Assembly: GCF_014217215.1 (NCBI RefSeq)
Contig: NZ_CP056080.1
Coordinates: forward strand, 2,046,001 to 2,110,000
DNA: 64,000 nt
Reading direction: 5' to 3'
Source of the DNA: Rothia nasimurium
GTDB lineage: Bacteria; Actinomycetota; Actinomycetes; Actinomycetales; Micrococcaceae
Below are positions 25,041 to 33,658 of the stretch, one piece after another. Position 1 is the stretch's first letter; each line of letters starts with the position of its first letter. The position numbers and the translations under genes were made by a program. The notes under the pieces were generated by a model. That model made no database searches and had not been told where the DNA came from. It saw only the letters and a list, made by a program, of their open reading frames with translations.

Positions 25041-25304
25041 ATGAACCCCCTCATCAAGATCGCAGGAACCGCTGCCTCACTCGGCGGCGTTGCCTTGGCC
25101 AACAAGGTTCTGGGTGCAACCTGGACCAAGATCACCGGCAACGAGCCCCCCGCCAATAACCCCGATGACGATGAGCGCTGGCGCGATATCATCCTCTGGT
25201 CCCTCATCACTGGCCTGGTCGGCACCGTCATCAAGGTCAGCATCACCCGTGCCCAGCACAAGATTGAAGCAAAGGCCGGATCAGGCAACCAGGCTGAGGT
25301 CTAA
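25041..25304 (+). CDS. DUF4235 small membrane protein
   Basis: An 87-residue protein common in actinobacteria and of unknown function. It has an N-terminal hydrophobic segment (MNPLIKIAGTAASLGGVALANKVLG), a hydrophilic acidic loop (NNPDDDERW) and a second helix (IILWSLITGLVGTVIKV) ending in a basic Q/K-rich tail (RAQHKIEAK). The block TWTKITGNEPPANNPDDD is the DUF4235 pattern. A good AAAGGGAA ribosome binding site precedes the ATG. Monocistronic with its own terminator. Confidence 0.85.
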   Translation: MNPLIKIAGTAASLGGVALANKVLGATWTKITGNEPPANNPDDDERWRDIILWSLITGLVGTVIKVSITRAQHKIEAKAGSGNQAEV

Positions 25305-25327
25305 GCCCGGCCGGTAGCCCCGCCTGC

Positions 25328-25371
25328 AAGGCTGGCCCCGCTCAGTGGAGAGCGGGGCCAGCCTTTACTTT
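25328..25371 (+). terminator. terminator after the DUF4235 gene
   Basis: A 15-bp GC-rich stem, AGGCTGGCCCCGCTC with its complement, and a 6-base loop, followed by TTTACTTTT. Confidence 0.9.
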
Positions 25372-25430
25372 TACCGTCATTTAACCGTTTCACAGGCCAC
25401 AAGCAGCAACCGGGCCGATAGCATATAGCT

Positions 25431-26738
25431 ATGACCACACCAGCACCCGGCAGCGCCACCGCTACCGCCCCTGCCTCCCGCTCCACCTTCTTCGCCTGGA
25501 CCCTGTGGGATGTGGGCAACGCCAGCTTCAACGCGATCATGACGACCTTCGTCTTCACGGTCTACCTCACCAGCTCCAGCTTTGGCAGCACCGAGCACAC
25601 CTCGGCCGTCCTCTCCGCCGGTCTCACCATCGCAGGTTTCTTCATCGCCCTACTCGCCCCGCTCTCGGGCCAGCGGGCCGACGTGACCGGCCGCCGCGGC
25701 CTCTGGCTGACCGCCAACAGCCTGCTCCTGGTGCTTCTGATGGCCCTGTGCTTCTTCGTAGCCCCCTCCCCCGACTACCTTATCTGGGGTGTGGCCCTGC
25801 TGGCCCTGGGCAACCTGGTCAATGAGTTCGCCGTGGTCAACTACAACTCTATCCTGCCCACCATATCCACCCGAGATACCATCGGCAAAATGAGCGGAAC
25901 CGGCTGGGCAGCTGGCTACTTTGGCGGCATCGTAGCCCTGCTCCTCGTGCTCGTGGGGTTCATCTCCCCCGGCCTGCTAGGCATTACAGAGGACGGCGCC
26001 CTCAACATCCGCGCCGTTGCCCTCTTCTCGGCGGCCTGGGCTCTAGTTTTCTCCCTGCCCCTGATTCTCAAGGTGCGCTCTCTGCCACAAGCGGTGCGTC
26101 CGGACGCCCCCCGTACCGGGATTCTTGCCTCCTACAAACAGCTTTTCGCCACCGTCGTCAGGCTCTACCGGCATGCCCCCACGACCCTCTACTTCCTGGT
26201 GTCGTCCGCTGTTTTCCGCGACGGCCTCAACGGTATCTTCACCTTCGGCGGCATCCTCGCGGCGGGTTCCTTTGGCTTTAGCACCAACCAGGTGATTATC
26301 TTTGCCATCTTCGGCAATATCGTGGCCGGGGCAGGGGCCATGCTGGGCGGTTTCTTCGACGACCGTTTTGGCCCCAAACGCGTCATTATCTTCTCGCTGG
26401 TAGCCCTCATCGCGGTAGCCGTCTCCCTGCTGGTATGGCCGTCCACCACCATGTTCTGGGTCTGCGGCCTCGCCCTGTGCGCCTTTGTCGGCCCGGCTCA
26501 GTCAGCGGCCCGCTCCTACCTGGGGCGCCTGGTCGAGGAAGGCCAGGAAGGTGAAATCTACGGGCTCTACTCCACCACCGGCCGCGCAGCCAGCTTCCTG
26601 GCCCCCACCCTCTTCGGCATCTTCGTCACCCTCATGGGCAGCCAAGTCTGGGGCATCGTCGGCATCATTATCGTGCTCCTCGCAGGTCTGCTTTTGATGA
26701 TCCCCATCAAGGACCCACAGGTAACCACCGTCAGATAA
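25431..26738 (+). CDS. MFS transporter, UMF1 (Atg22-like) family
   Basis: A 435-residue, 12-helix transporter. The opening WTLWDVGNASFNAIMTTFVFTVY is the UMF1/Atg22 family signature, with GQRADVTGRRG as the motif-A loop and SGTGWAAGYFGGIV in helix 5. In yeast Atg22 exports amino acids from the vacuole; bacterial members are uncharacterised, so the substrate is open. The first 20 residues are a Thr/Ala-rich soluble tail. Monocistronic, converging on the HprK/PqqD-like gene with only 12 bases between the stops and no obvious terminator. Confidence 0.88.
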   Translation: MTTPAPGSATATAPASRSTFFAWTLWDVGNASFNAIMTTFVFTVYLTSSSFGSTEHTSAVLSAGLTIAGFFIALLAPLSGQRADVTGRRGLWLTANSLLLVLLMALCFFVAPSPDYLIWGVALLALGNLVNEFAVVNYNSILPTISTRDTIGKMSGTGWAAGYFGGIVALLLVLVGFISPGLLGITEDGALNIRAVALFSAAWALVFSLPLILKVRSLPQAVRPDAPRTGILASYKQLFATVVRLYRHAPTTLYFLVSSAVFRDGLNGIFTFGGILAAGSFGFSTNQVIIFAIFGNIVAGAGAMLGGFFDDRFGPKRVIIFSLVALIAVAVSLLVWPSTTMFWVCGLALCAFVGPAQSAARSYLGRLVEEGQEGEIYGLYSTTGRAASFLAPTLFGIFVTLMGSQVWGIVGIIIVLLAGLLLMIPIKDPQVTTVR

Positions 26739-26750
26739 GCCCTTACCGAC

Positions 26751-27953
26751 CTAGGTTCGGCTATCCGGAATCGGAGCGTCTTCAGGGGCGTCAGAGTGGC
26801 GGATGACCTTGATCATCTGCCCAGCGACCATGCCTCGCAAGGTTGCATCAAAATCAGGGCGGGCTATATCTCCGTAAAGCTCAACCATAGCCGCGTAAAT
26901 ATCATCTGCACGGTGGGGAGTTTCTAGGAAGGACCAGATATCCCAACCGATAATAGAGATACGTGAGAGCCTACCTGATGTGGTGAGCAAGAAGCTATCC
27001 TCCACCGCCAGGCCCTCGGTACCAGCTACCCGCTGATAAAGATTTTCGCTGCTTAGCCCATCAGTGACAGGTTCAGGAGTACACAGGTACTCGAAATCTG
27101 GGGTAAGCGGCGGGATATCCAGCTGCCCCGCAAGTAGGTCTCGGAAGAAAGGGAGCGTCTCAGTAATCTCGCTGTAGGTCAGTTTGATAGCTCCACCCAC
27201 GCGGTTGATGAGACGGGCCAGCTCCCCCAACCCTTGCGGCATCTGCTGCACCCCGGACGACTGCAAGATAATCGCAAAAAGGGCATCATCTAGCGGAAGG
27301 CGTTCCCAACTCACCGGCGCCTTCCCGGTCTTATCCCGGTCAAGAATCACCAGGTGCGAGAGAGTATAGGTGCTACCGGGCGCAGCGACCTTGAGACCCC
27401 GTTGAGCCGGGTCATACTGCACCTTCGGAGCATTTGCCGTCTCTATCACCGAGAGGGGCTTGGGGTAGGGCATAATGCTCAGATCATCGATGTTGATCAC
27501 GGCTGTCTCATCGCTGAGATAAGCAAGGGAAGCACCCAGGACGCTGGCTGCGGTGGTCTTGCCGGTGCCAGAAGCAGCTACCAGCCCCACGGCTTGCCCA
27601 CTCTCAGCGTCTCCTAGCACAGCTGCATGCAGCAGATGCTTACTACCTGCATGAGCCTTGAGCAGGTGCATAGTCACATGTACCGTCAGACGCTCTGCAG
27701 CAAGCGCTTCGTCTGAACTGTCAATGGAAGTCAGCTCAAGAGCCTGCGGGTAGGCTTCTAGAACCTCAGAGGAAGGACGCTGGCTCAGCACGACCAGACG
27801 GACGCCCTCCGCATCGGTATCCGCGACGGGGTCAATAATCTGCGGTGCAAGGGACCCCCAGGCACGTAAGGAGTCCTCCCAGAGCCGGTCTGAAGCATCC
27901 TCAAAGACCACCAGCACCGGAACGTCAGCGGGATGAAGCAACAGACCGCGCAT
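26751..27953 (-). CDS. HPr-kinase-like P-loop protein fused to a PqqD-like domain
   Basis: A 400-residue protein. Middle part: P-loop of HPr kinase type, Walker A VAASGTGKTT near residue 126 after KHLLHAAVLG, and the YLSDETAV block near 145 that matches the HprK catalytic region. C-terminal part (about 320-385): TTSGRLSRISIIGWDIWSFLETPH...DIYAAMVELYG...LRGMVAGQMIKV, resembling the PqqD/RiPP-recognition winged helix. In other bacteria such proteins occur with lasso-peptide or other RiPP clusters; no precursor peptide or maturase is visible here. The AAGGAG for its ATG overlaps the dcd stop codon, so the two genes are coupled. The function is not known to me. Confidence 0.65.
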   Translation of the reverse strand: MRGLLLHPADVPVLVVFEDASDRLWEDSLRAWGSLAPQIIDPVADTDAEGVRLVVLSQRPSSEVLEAYPQALELTSIDSSDEALAAERLTVHVTMHLLKAHAGSKHLLHAAVLGDAESGQAVGLVAASGTGKTTAASVLGASLAYLSDETAVINIDDLSIMPYPKPLSVIETANAPKVQYDPAQRGLKVAAPGSTYTLSHLVILDRDKTGKAPVSWERLPLDDALFAIILQSSGVQQMPQGLGELARLINRVGGAIKLTYSEITETLPFFRDLLAGQLDIPPLTPDFEYLCTPEPVTDGLSSENLYQRVAGTEGLAVEDSFLLTTSGRLSRISIIGWDIWSFLETPHRADDIYAAMVELYGDIARPDFDATLRGMVAGQMIKVIRHSDAPEDAPIPDSRT

Positions 27954-27961
27954 ATGACTCC

Positions 27962-28558
27962 TTAGCTGGTCAGGGTATCGGTAGGGATGAGGGTTTTATG
28001 GAAGTTCAGGTAGCTACGCGAAGCGGTAGGACCGCGTTGCCCCTGGTAGCGGTTGCCGTAGGCACCTGAACCATAGGGGTGCTCGGTTGCGCTGGTGAGC
28101 TGGAAGAAGCAGAGCTGGCCCACCTTAGAACCGGGCCACAGCATAATGGGAAGGGTCGCCATATTCGACAGTTCCAGGGTCACATGGCCTGAGAACCCGG
28201 GGTCAATAAAACCCGCGGTGGAATGGGTCAGCAGCCCCAGACGTCCTAGTGAAGACTTACCCTCCAGTCGGGCAGCAATATTATCTGGCAGGGTGACCTT
28301 CTCGTAGGTTGCACCCAGCACGAATTCACCCGGGTGCAGAATGAAGGGCTCATCGGGTGCAACCTCTACCAGGCGGGTGAGGTCTTCCTGCTCCTGTGAT
28401 GGATCGATGTAGGGGTACTTGTGGTTGTCGAAGAGCCTGAAAAAGCGGTCAATGCGCACGTCCACCGAAGCGGGCTGAATCATCGACGGGTCGTAGGGAT
28501 CTAGGGCAATTCGCCCGGCATCAATTTCTTTGCGGATATCCTGATCAGAAAATAGCAC
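27962..28558 (-). CDS. dcd: dCTP deaminase
   Basis: A trimeric dUTPase-fold enzyme making dUTP (or dUMP, in bifunctional forms such as the mycobacterial one) from dCTP for thymidylate synthesis. The 198-residue product begins [17 protein letters not shown] and has [34 protein letters not shown] with the [16 protein letters not shown] block holding the catalytic Glu, and a closing [19 protein letters not shown]. The start is GTG 28558. It is co-transcribed with the HprK/PqqD-like gene. Confidence 0.96.
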   Translation of the reverse strand: MLFSDQDIRKEIDAGRIALDPYDPSMIQPASVDVRIDRFFRLFDNHKYPYIDPSQEQEDLTRLVEVAPDEPFILHPGEFVLGATYEKVTLPDNIAARLEGKSSLGRLGLLTHSTAGFIDPGFSGHVTLELSNMATLPIMLWPGSKVGQLCFFQLTSATEHPYGSGAYGNRYQGQRGPTASRSYLNFHKTLIPTDTLTS

Positions 28559-28630
28559 ACTTCAAAAATACCGTACTCCCCCCAGTCCCTTGCGGGCGCC
28601 CTACCGCAGATCTTCAAGAAACCAGAAGCA

Positions 28631-28673
28631 AAACGGCTGGCCCTCCGGCAGCGAAAGGCTGCCGGAGGGCCAG
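28631..28673 (-). terminator. terminator of the alkaline phosphatase gene
   Basis: A 16-bp stem (28637-28652 with 28658-28673), loop GAAAG; on the minus strand it is followed by CGTTTTGCTT. Confidence 0.85.
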
Positions 28674-28706
28674 AGAAGGGCACTTCCGAGATACTCGGCG
28701 AGGGTA

Positions 28707-30443
28707 TTAGCTAGAACGCTTCTTACGCTGGACGGTCAGAGCAAGAGCGCCAAGGCCGAGCAGGGCGAGCGCACCAAGGGCCAAGGCTGCTACCGAGGCA
28801 CCGGTAGAGGCCAGCACACCTTTGGAAGGCTTTGTGCTGCTACTTGCAACGCCATCGGTACCGGAAGTGTCAGCGCCCGATGTGAGGGCGGCTGCGCTAG
28901 TGCTCTGCTGAACAGAGCTGGTGGGCTGGGCTGAGTTGGCGGGCTGAGCAGAAGCGGTAGGTTCTGCTGAGAGCTCCTGGCTGGGGGCTGCGGACGCACT
29001 CGGTTCAGTGCTAGGGGTAGAGGTAGGTTCGGCGGTGGGAGCTACGGTGGTCTCAGCCGTTGGTTCTTCGGTCGGGGTGGGAGCGGGTTCAGCTGAGGCA
29101 ACCCACTTGGTGTCGAGCAGCCAGTTGGCCAGGCTGGTGTTATCGAGGTAGCGTCCGTGCACCTGGTCGCGCCCTACGGTAGCGGCCTCTAGCTCGGTAG
29201 CACCGGCACCCTTGGAGAAGAAGGGCACCAGCATGTTGGTGTGGTCCCCCGAGTTCCAGGAGTGGGTGGGGTACTGGCCGATGCCCTGGGGCACCATCGG
29301 GTTGAATCCGCCTTCGGGGTCGCCCATGAGGTAGCCGGTTTCGTGGTCGGCGGTTACGATGACCAGGGTTTCGTCCCAGCTAGAGTTCTGCTCAACCCAG
29401 GCGTTCACGGCATCTACAGCTTCAAAGAAGTCGGTGATTTCTTCAAGAGCGTGCTGGGTCTGGTTGGCGTGGCCGGTCCAGTCAATAGCGCCGCCTTCGA
29501 CCATGAGGAAGAAGCCTTCGGAGTTGTTGTCCAATACGTTGAGGGCGCCCTGAGTCATGGTGGGTAGGTCAACAACGTCATTGGGGGTAGCTGCATCACT
29601 GCGGGCCTGCTGCAGAGTGGTGGCAACCTGGGCGATGCCGAAGACACGGTCAGGGGTGTCGCCGGTGGTGAGCTTCTCGAAGGCATCATCGTCTTCAACG
29701 AAGGTGAAGTCGGTAGCTCCGGTTGAGAGGGCGGTGTAGTCAGCCTCGCTGATGTAGCGGTAGCTGGGGTCAGAAATCTTCTGGTGATCGTTGTTGTACC
29801 AGGGGTGGCCTGCCCCCATCACCACGTCCATATTTCCGTAGACCTGCTGGTTGGCAATTTCTAGGTAGTTGTTGCGCGAGAGGCTGTGGGCTGAGAAGGA
29901 CGCCGGGGTTGCGTGGGAGTACTGCACGCTAGAGACCACGCCCGCGGACTTGCCCAATGATTTAGCGCGTTCTGAGAGGTTTTCAACGGTCTGTTCGTTC
30001 ACGTCGACGCCAATACCTGCGTTGTAGGTTTTGACGCCGGTAGCCATGGCGGTTCCAGCAGCGGCTGAGTCGGTGGGGCTGTTCTTGACCCAGTCAAAGT
30101 TAGCCCAGGCGACGTTGGAGTCGTAGGTAGGGCCCTCTGCCCAGTTGGTCTGCATCGAGAGACGGTTCCAGCTCTGGAAGCCGCTGCCGCTGTAGGCGGA
30201 GTTCAGCAGGGTGGCGCTGATGGCTTTGTGGTCACCGCCGGTTTCAACCTGGTAGTGCACCTTACCTGTGTTATAGGCGTTGTAGAGGTCAAGGTAGTTG
30301 TAGCCCATACCGTCGCCGATGAGCACGATGACGTTCTTGGGGGTGGAGGTTGCCGTTTCGGCCTGAGCGGGGGCGTAGGTGCCGGTGAAGAGCAGCAGGG
30401 ACGCAGCAGCGCAGCTGGCAGTCCGGCGGAAGCTAAGAGACAT
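28707..30443 (-). CDS. alkaline phosphatase, cell-wall anchored (LASTG)
   Basis: A secreted PhoA-family phosphomonoesterase of 578 residues. Signal peptide ending near residue 28 (APAQA-E). Metal site: VIVLIGDGMG. The nucleophile serine lies in SPTDSAAAGTAMATGVKT near residue 123, and the metal ligands in VTADHETGYLMG. After about residue 455 comes a Pro/Thr/Ser/Ala-rich stalk of some 85 residues. The C-terminus is a sortase signal: LASTG near 542, a hydrophobic segment (ASVAALALGALALLGLGAL) and RKKRSS. LAxTG is the type used by class E sortases in actinobacteria (established); wall display is inferred. It is divergent from the MauE-thioredoxin gene. Confidence 0.92.
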   Translation of the reverse strand: MSLSFRRTASCAAASLLLFTGTYAPAQAETATSTPKNVIVLIGDGMGYNYLDLYNAYNTGKVHYQVETGGDHKAISATLLNSAYSGSGFQSWNRLSMQTNWAEGPTYDSNVAWANFDWVKNSPTDSAAAGTAMATGVKTYNAGIGVDVNEQTVENLSERAKSLGKSAGVVSSVQYSHATPASFSAHSLSRNNYLEIANQQVYGNMDVVMGAGHPWYNNDHQKISDPSYRYISEADYTALSTGATDFTFVEDDDAFEKLTTGDTPDRVFGIAQVATTLQQARSDAATPNDVVDLPTMTQGALNVLDNNSEGFFLMVEGGAIDWTGHANQTQHALEEITDFFEAVDAVNAWVEQNSSWDETLVIVTADHETGYLMGDPEGGFNPMVPQGIGQYPTHSWNSGDHTNMLVPFFSKGAGATELEAATVGRDQVHGRYLDNTSLANWLLDTKWVASAEPAPTPTEEPTAETTVAPTAEPTSTPSTEPSASAAPSQELSAEPTASAQPANSAQPTSSVQQSTSAAALTSGADTSGTDGVASSSTKPSKGVLASTGASVAALALGALALLGLGALALTVQRKKRSS

Positions 30444-30538
30444 GCGGGTGCTTTCGTGTGTGGTAGATGTTTCGTGACTAGGCTAAAAATCTTTCGTTAC
30501 GTGTTGGCCGCCCCTGGTTGACGAGAAGTTGAGGGCGA

Positions 30539-30560
30539 GGTTAACGTTTGGTACGTTACC
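30539..30560. repeat. inverted repeat upstream of the alkaline phosphatase
   Basis: GGTTAACGT-N5-ACGTTACC, nearly perfect, about 100 bases before the phosphatase start and 150 before the divergent gene. It could be an operator; I cannot match it to a known phosphate-regulon box. Confidence 0.35.
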
Positions 30561-30708
30561 GACCGGTAGCTATCGAGCTGAGCCCAATTCCCAGCCCAGT
30601 TTTCTCTTTCTTAGCTGGCTCGTGGCGTAGTGCACCCCTGTCATTGCGGGGAAGAAGCGTACCCTTAAGAGCAAAGCACCTTATACTTCACTCGCATGAA
30701 AGCAGACT

Positions 30709-31812
30709 ATGACTCCCCTAGTGCTGTGCACGCTCACCGTTATTGTGACACTTGCTGTGAGCGGTTATGCCAAGGCTAAAGAGCCCACCAGCACGGTGAC
30801 AGCTATCGTCAACCTCAAGCTGGATCAGTGGCTACCTATCAAGCCGATTGCCCGAATCCTGCCCTGGGCCGAACTAGCCCTGGCAGCCGTCCTTTTCTTT
30901 GTCCCCGGTATTCTTCAGGTCCTAGCTGCTATCGCGGCGCTGGTACTTTTTATCGGCTATTGGGCAGTAATTGCTCGGGCTGTGGTGCAGGGTAATACCG
31001 CTAGCTGTAACTGTTTCGGGTCAGCGTCTACGGCCCCGGTCTCGGCGTATACCCTGGTGCGCAATACAGCTCTCTTAGTAGCAGCCTGTGGCGCTCTCAT
31101 CGGTGCGTTGAATACTGGTGGGTCAGCCCTCACTATGCTCCTGGCTCTAGACGCTAATGGTTGGCTCTGGGTGATTGGTGCTGGTATAGCGTCGCTGACC
31201 CTCTGGGCTATCTACCGCTCCGAGCTGGTCCCCGTTGCCGAGGAAGAGGCGACCGCCCCTGCCCTCGAGTCCCCCGTAGATGAGGAGGGCGAGTACGTCC
31301 GCACCCCTGTGCCTTTTGCTGCCCTTTACTACCCCCATGAGAATCGTTCCCTCCCTTCGGGTTCGGGAGAACAAACCAGCCTCCGCGAGCTAGCGCTGCA
31401 ACAGGCTAGAGTTCTTCTCTTTGTCTCCCCCGGTTGCGGGCACTGCCACGAAGTTATCGACAAAATCGATGAGTGGCAGCAACAGCTGCCCATGTTGGGT
31501 ATCCACCCGGTAGTCTCTAACGACTCCGATATCGACCGTTTCAGTTTCACCGGCGATATCCAGGTCTTTGTTGACCCCGGCTTTAAGACTCAGAGCCTCT
31601 TTGGCAGGGGCACTCCTGGCGCTGTTGCCCTGGGGGCAGACGGTCTTCTGGCCGGCGGCCCGGTCTTTGGCGGCAAGATGGTAATGAATTTTGTGGAAGA
31701 CATCATTGCTGAAATTAATGCCGACTACGACTCTCTCGTAGAGGCAGACATAGAGAGCGCAGATGATGAGTCTGACTCAGAGTACGAGATTATCGCCAAC
31801 GACCGCCAATAG
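30709..31812 (+). CDS. MauE/DoxX-like membrane domain fused to a thioredoxin domain
   Basis: A 367-residue protein. N-terminal four-helix membrane domain (residues 1-165) of MauE type: ARILPWAELALAAVLFF and an ASCNCFGSAS cysteine pair after the third helix. A cytoplasmic or extracytoplasmic linker rich in Glu follows, then a thioredoxin-like domain with active site SPGCGHCHE (C-G-H-C near residue 242) and a later GTPGAVAL cis-Pro loop. The C-terminal 30 residues are very acidic. It probably relays electrons between a membrane quinone or thiol and a periplasmic disulfide partner (inference from fold). The ATG has only a weak ribosome binding site. Confidence 0.78.
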   Translation: MTPLVLCTLTVIVTLAVSGYAKAKEPTSTVTAIVNLKLDQWLPIKPIARILPWAELALAAVLFFVPGILQVLAAIAALVLFIGYWAVIARAVVQGNTASCNCFGSASTAPVSAYTLVRNTALLVAACGALIGALNTGGSALTMLLALDANGWLWVIGAGIASLTLWAIYRSELVPVAEEEATAPALESPVDEEGEYVRTPVPFAALYYPHENRSLPSGSGEQTSLRELALQQARVLLFVSPGCGHCHEVIDKIDEWQQQLPMLGIHPVVSNDSDIDRFSFTGDIQVFVDPGFKTQSLFGRGTPGAVALGADGLLAGGPVFGGKMVMNFVEDIIAEINADYDSLVEADIESADDESDSEYEIIANDRQ

Positions 31813-31840
31813 CTCTAGGGTGTATTTCGAGCAGGTACGC

Positions 31841-31886
31841 TAAAGCCCGGGCTTCCTTGAGTAAGGGGAGCCCGGGCTCTGTTATA
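31841..31886. terminator. bidirectional terminator
   Basis: AGCCCGGGCTTCCTT pairs with AAGG-x-GAGCCCGGGCT around GAGT, with TAAA on one side and CTGTTAT on the other. It serves the MauE-thioredoxin gene and the convergent membrane-protein gene. Confidence 0.75.
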
Positions 31887-31899
31887 TCAGTGAGCGCTT

Positions 31900-32595
31900 C
31901 TACAGGATATTGAACTGCTGCAGGGTCTCTTCCGGGAGTACGGCGGCAACGGCTAGGGCCAGCAGGAAGAGCAGGGAAATGACGCCCACGGTGGTGGACT
32001 TCCAGCCGGGGTGCAGCTCGTTGAAGGTCACCAGGCCGGGGTGTTGCTTGTTCATCTGGGTGACGTTGATGATCTGGTAGAGGGTGGTCTGGGGGGCAAT
32101 TGCGGTGGCGATGGCCCGCAGGGTTTTGGCGTCCCAGATACGCCCATCAAGGCGGAAAACACGCTTACCCTTAGCGTTCACGGCCCAGAGGGCGGGCACC
32201 CCCTTGTAGCGCAGGGCTGACATGCCGGTCAGTTCCTTGCCGGCTGCCTGGCGGGGGGTGAGACGCTCAGCGAAGACTGTCTGAGAAATCGAGCTGAGCT
32301 CGGCAGCCTGCCAGCCAAACAGCCGCCCGCTCAGCACGTGGGTTTCGGTCTTAACCACAATCTGAGGGCGCAGAGTGGAGTAGATAGCAAAGAGGGCACC
32401 CAGGGTGATAAGGCCTAAAAGCACCATAAAGACCGGGGTGGGGCGCTTAGCCACCATGAACCAGATGCAGGCTAAAGCCAGCACACCCGCGGGTACACCC
32501 GCGATGAAACGACGGTGGTAGGAATTGATACGGGGGTGAAAAATCTTCGTGACGGCCCCGTACTTATCGGGTACCTGGTGAGCGTGTTCTGCCAT
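31900..32595 (-). CDS. conserved-type membrane protein of unknown function
   Basis: A 231-residue protein that I do not recognise. Two helices (residues about 31-72: FIAGVPAGVLALACIWFMV and VFMVLLGLITLGALFAIY) are followed by a soluble domain of about 120 residues (beta-rich; SGRLFGWQAAELSSI, VFRLDGRIWDAKTLRAI) that resembles a PH-like fold attached to membrane proteins, then a last helix (VGVISLLFLLALAVAAVLP). It faces a bidirectional terminator and is probably monocistronic. Confidence 0.6.
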   Translation of the reverse strand: MAEHAHQVPDKYGAVTKIFHPRINSYHRRFIAGVPAGVLALACIWFMVAKRPTPVFMVLLGLITLGALFAIYSTLRPQIVVKTETHVLSGRLFGWQAAELSSISQTVFAERLTPRQAAGKELTGMSALRYKGVPALWAVNAKGKRVFRLDGRIWDAKTLRAIATAIAPQTTLYQIINVTQMNKQHPGLVTFNELHPGWKSTTVGVISLLFLLALAVAAVLPEETLQQFNIL

Positions 32596-32659
32596 GGCTC
32601 TACTCTATCGACAGTACCGCCCAAACGGGGCGCAAGCGCGTGTGAGCTACATTTAAAGG

Positions 32660-33643
32660 GTGCATTTTAGATCTTCAGTAGACCGTATCTTAGCCTGGTG
32701 GTTGTTGGGTGTCCTCGCCGCGCTTGTTATCGCCCTTACTTCTTTAGCCCTCATTAACCGTCTGGTGTACGGGCCGCAGGGCCAGGTGCGCGCCTACTTC
32801 GCTGCTGTTCGTGAGGGGGACGGTTCTAAAGCCCTGGGCATTTTGGGCGCCCAGGTGCCTGATGCCAGTGCCGCCATGCTCAATGGGGGCGCGCTGAAGG
32901 CGTCCTTTGCCGGTCTCAAAGACCTCTCAACGGGGGCGGTTACCGTAACTGACGGTGGGGAGCGCGCCACCGTGACCGTTACGTACACGCTCGATGGGCA
33001 GGCCGGTAGCACCGATTTCCATCTTCATAAGGTGGGGTCCCACTGGGGTGTTTTTGACCAGTGGCAGATTGATGCCGGAGAGCTGCCGACCGTAGAAATT
33101 ACCTCAAATTCGGTGGAGGCAGCAACCCTTAACAACACCAAGGTGGCGGTTGAGGGGGGCTCTCGCGAGTTTGCGGTGCTCTACCCCGGCTCCTATACGG
33201 TCACCTATGAGTCAGCGCTGTACACTGCCGGGTCTCAGACGGTCGATGTGACAGCTCCGAGCAGTGACCCTTCCCCTCTCACCATTGAGCTCACCCCCTC
33301 AGAAGCTGCGATGACCTCGGTTCAGCAGCAGATTAAGACCTACCTTGATACCTGCGCCGCGCAGAGCTCCCTCTACCCCACAGGCTGCCCGTTTGAATAC
33401 GACTTTTCAGGTCGAGTAGACGGCGATGTGACCTGGCTTGTCACAGAATACCCTCAGCCAGAGGTGACTTTGGCCGGGGGCAAGTGGGCCCTGGGTAAGA
33501 GCAGTGGTAAAGCAGAGATTTCCTTTACCGAGCTTGACCTGTATACAGGAAAGACTCAGCAGGTCACCGAGACTGTCTCCTTTTCTCTGAAAGGGTCGTT
33601 GACTGCCAGCGGGGAGACTCTCACCTTTACCCCCGCTGGCTAA
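32660..33643 (+). CDS. membrane-anchored extracytoplasmic protein of unknown function
   Basis: A 327-residue protein with one N-terminal helix (ILAWWLLGVLAALVIALTSLALI), then a DUF4878-like module (VYGPQGQVRAYFAAVREGDGSKALGILG) and a beta-rich C-terminal half with a Cys pair (DTCAAQSSLYPTGCPFEYD), all expected outside the membrane. Many actinobacterial envelope proteins of unknown function look like this. The start is a GTG (32660) with only AAAGG next to it; an alternative start further in would cut into the helix, so the call is kept. Confidence 0.6.
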   Translation: MHFRSSVDRILAWWLLGVLAALVIALTSLALINRLVYGPQGQVRAYFAAVREGDGSKALGILGAQVPDASAAMLNGGALKASFAGLKDLSTGAVTVTDGGERATVTVTYTLDGQAGSTDFHLHKVGSHWGVFDQWQIDAGELPTVEITSNSVEAATLNNTKVAVEGGSREFAVLYPGSYTVTYESALYTAGSQTVDVTAPSSDPSPLTIELTPSEAAMTSVQQQIKTYLDTCAAQSSLYPTGCPFEYDFSGRVDGDVTWLVTEYPQPEVTLAGGKWALGKSSGKAEISFTELDLYTGKTQQVTETVSFSLKGSLTASGETLTFTPAG

Positions 33644-33658
33644 ACGCCCCTTCTGTGT

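Noticed and set aside
30539-30560. PHO box for the alkaline phosphatase
   Set aside because: The dyad does not match the direct-repeat PhoP sites known in actinobacteria, so it is listed only as an inverted repeat.
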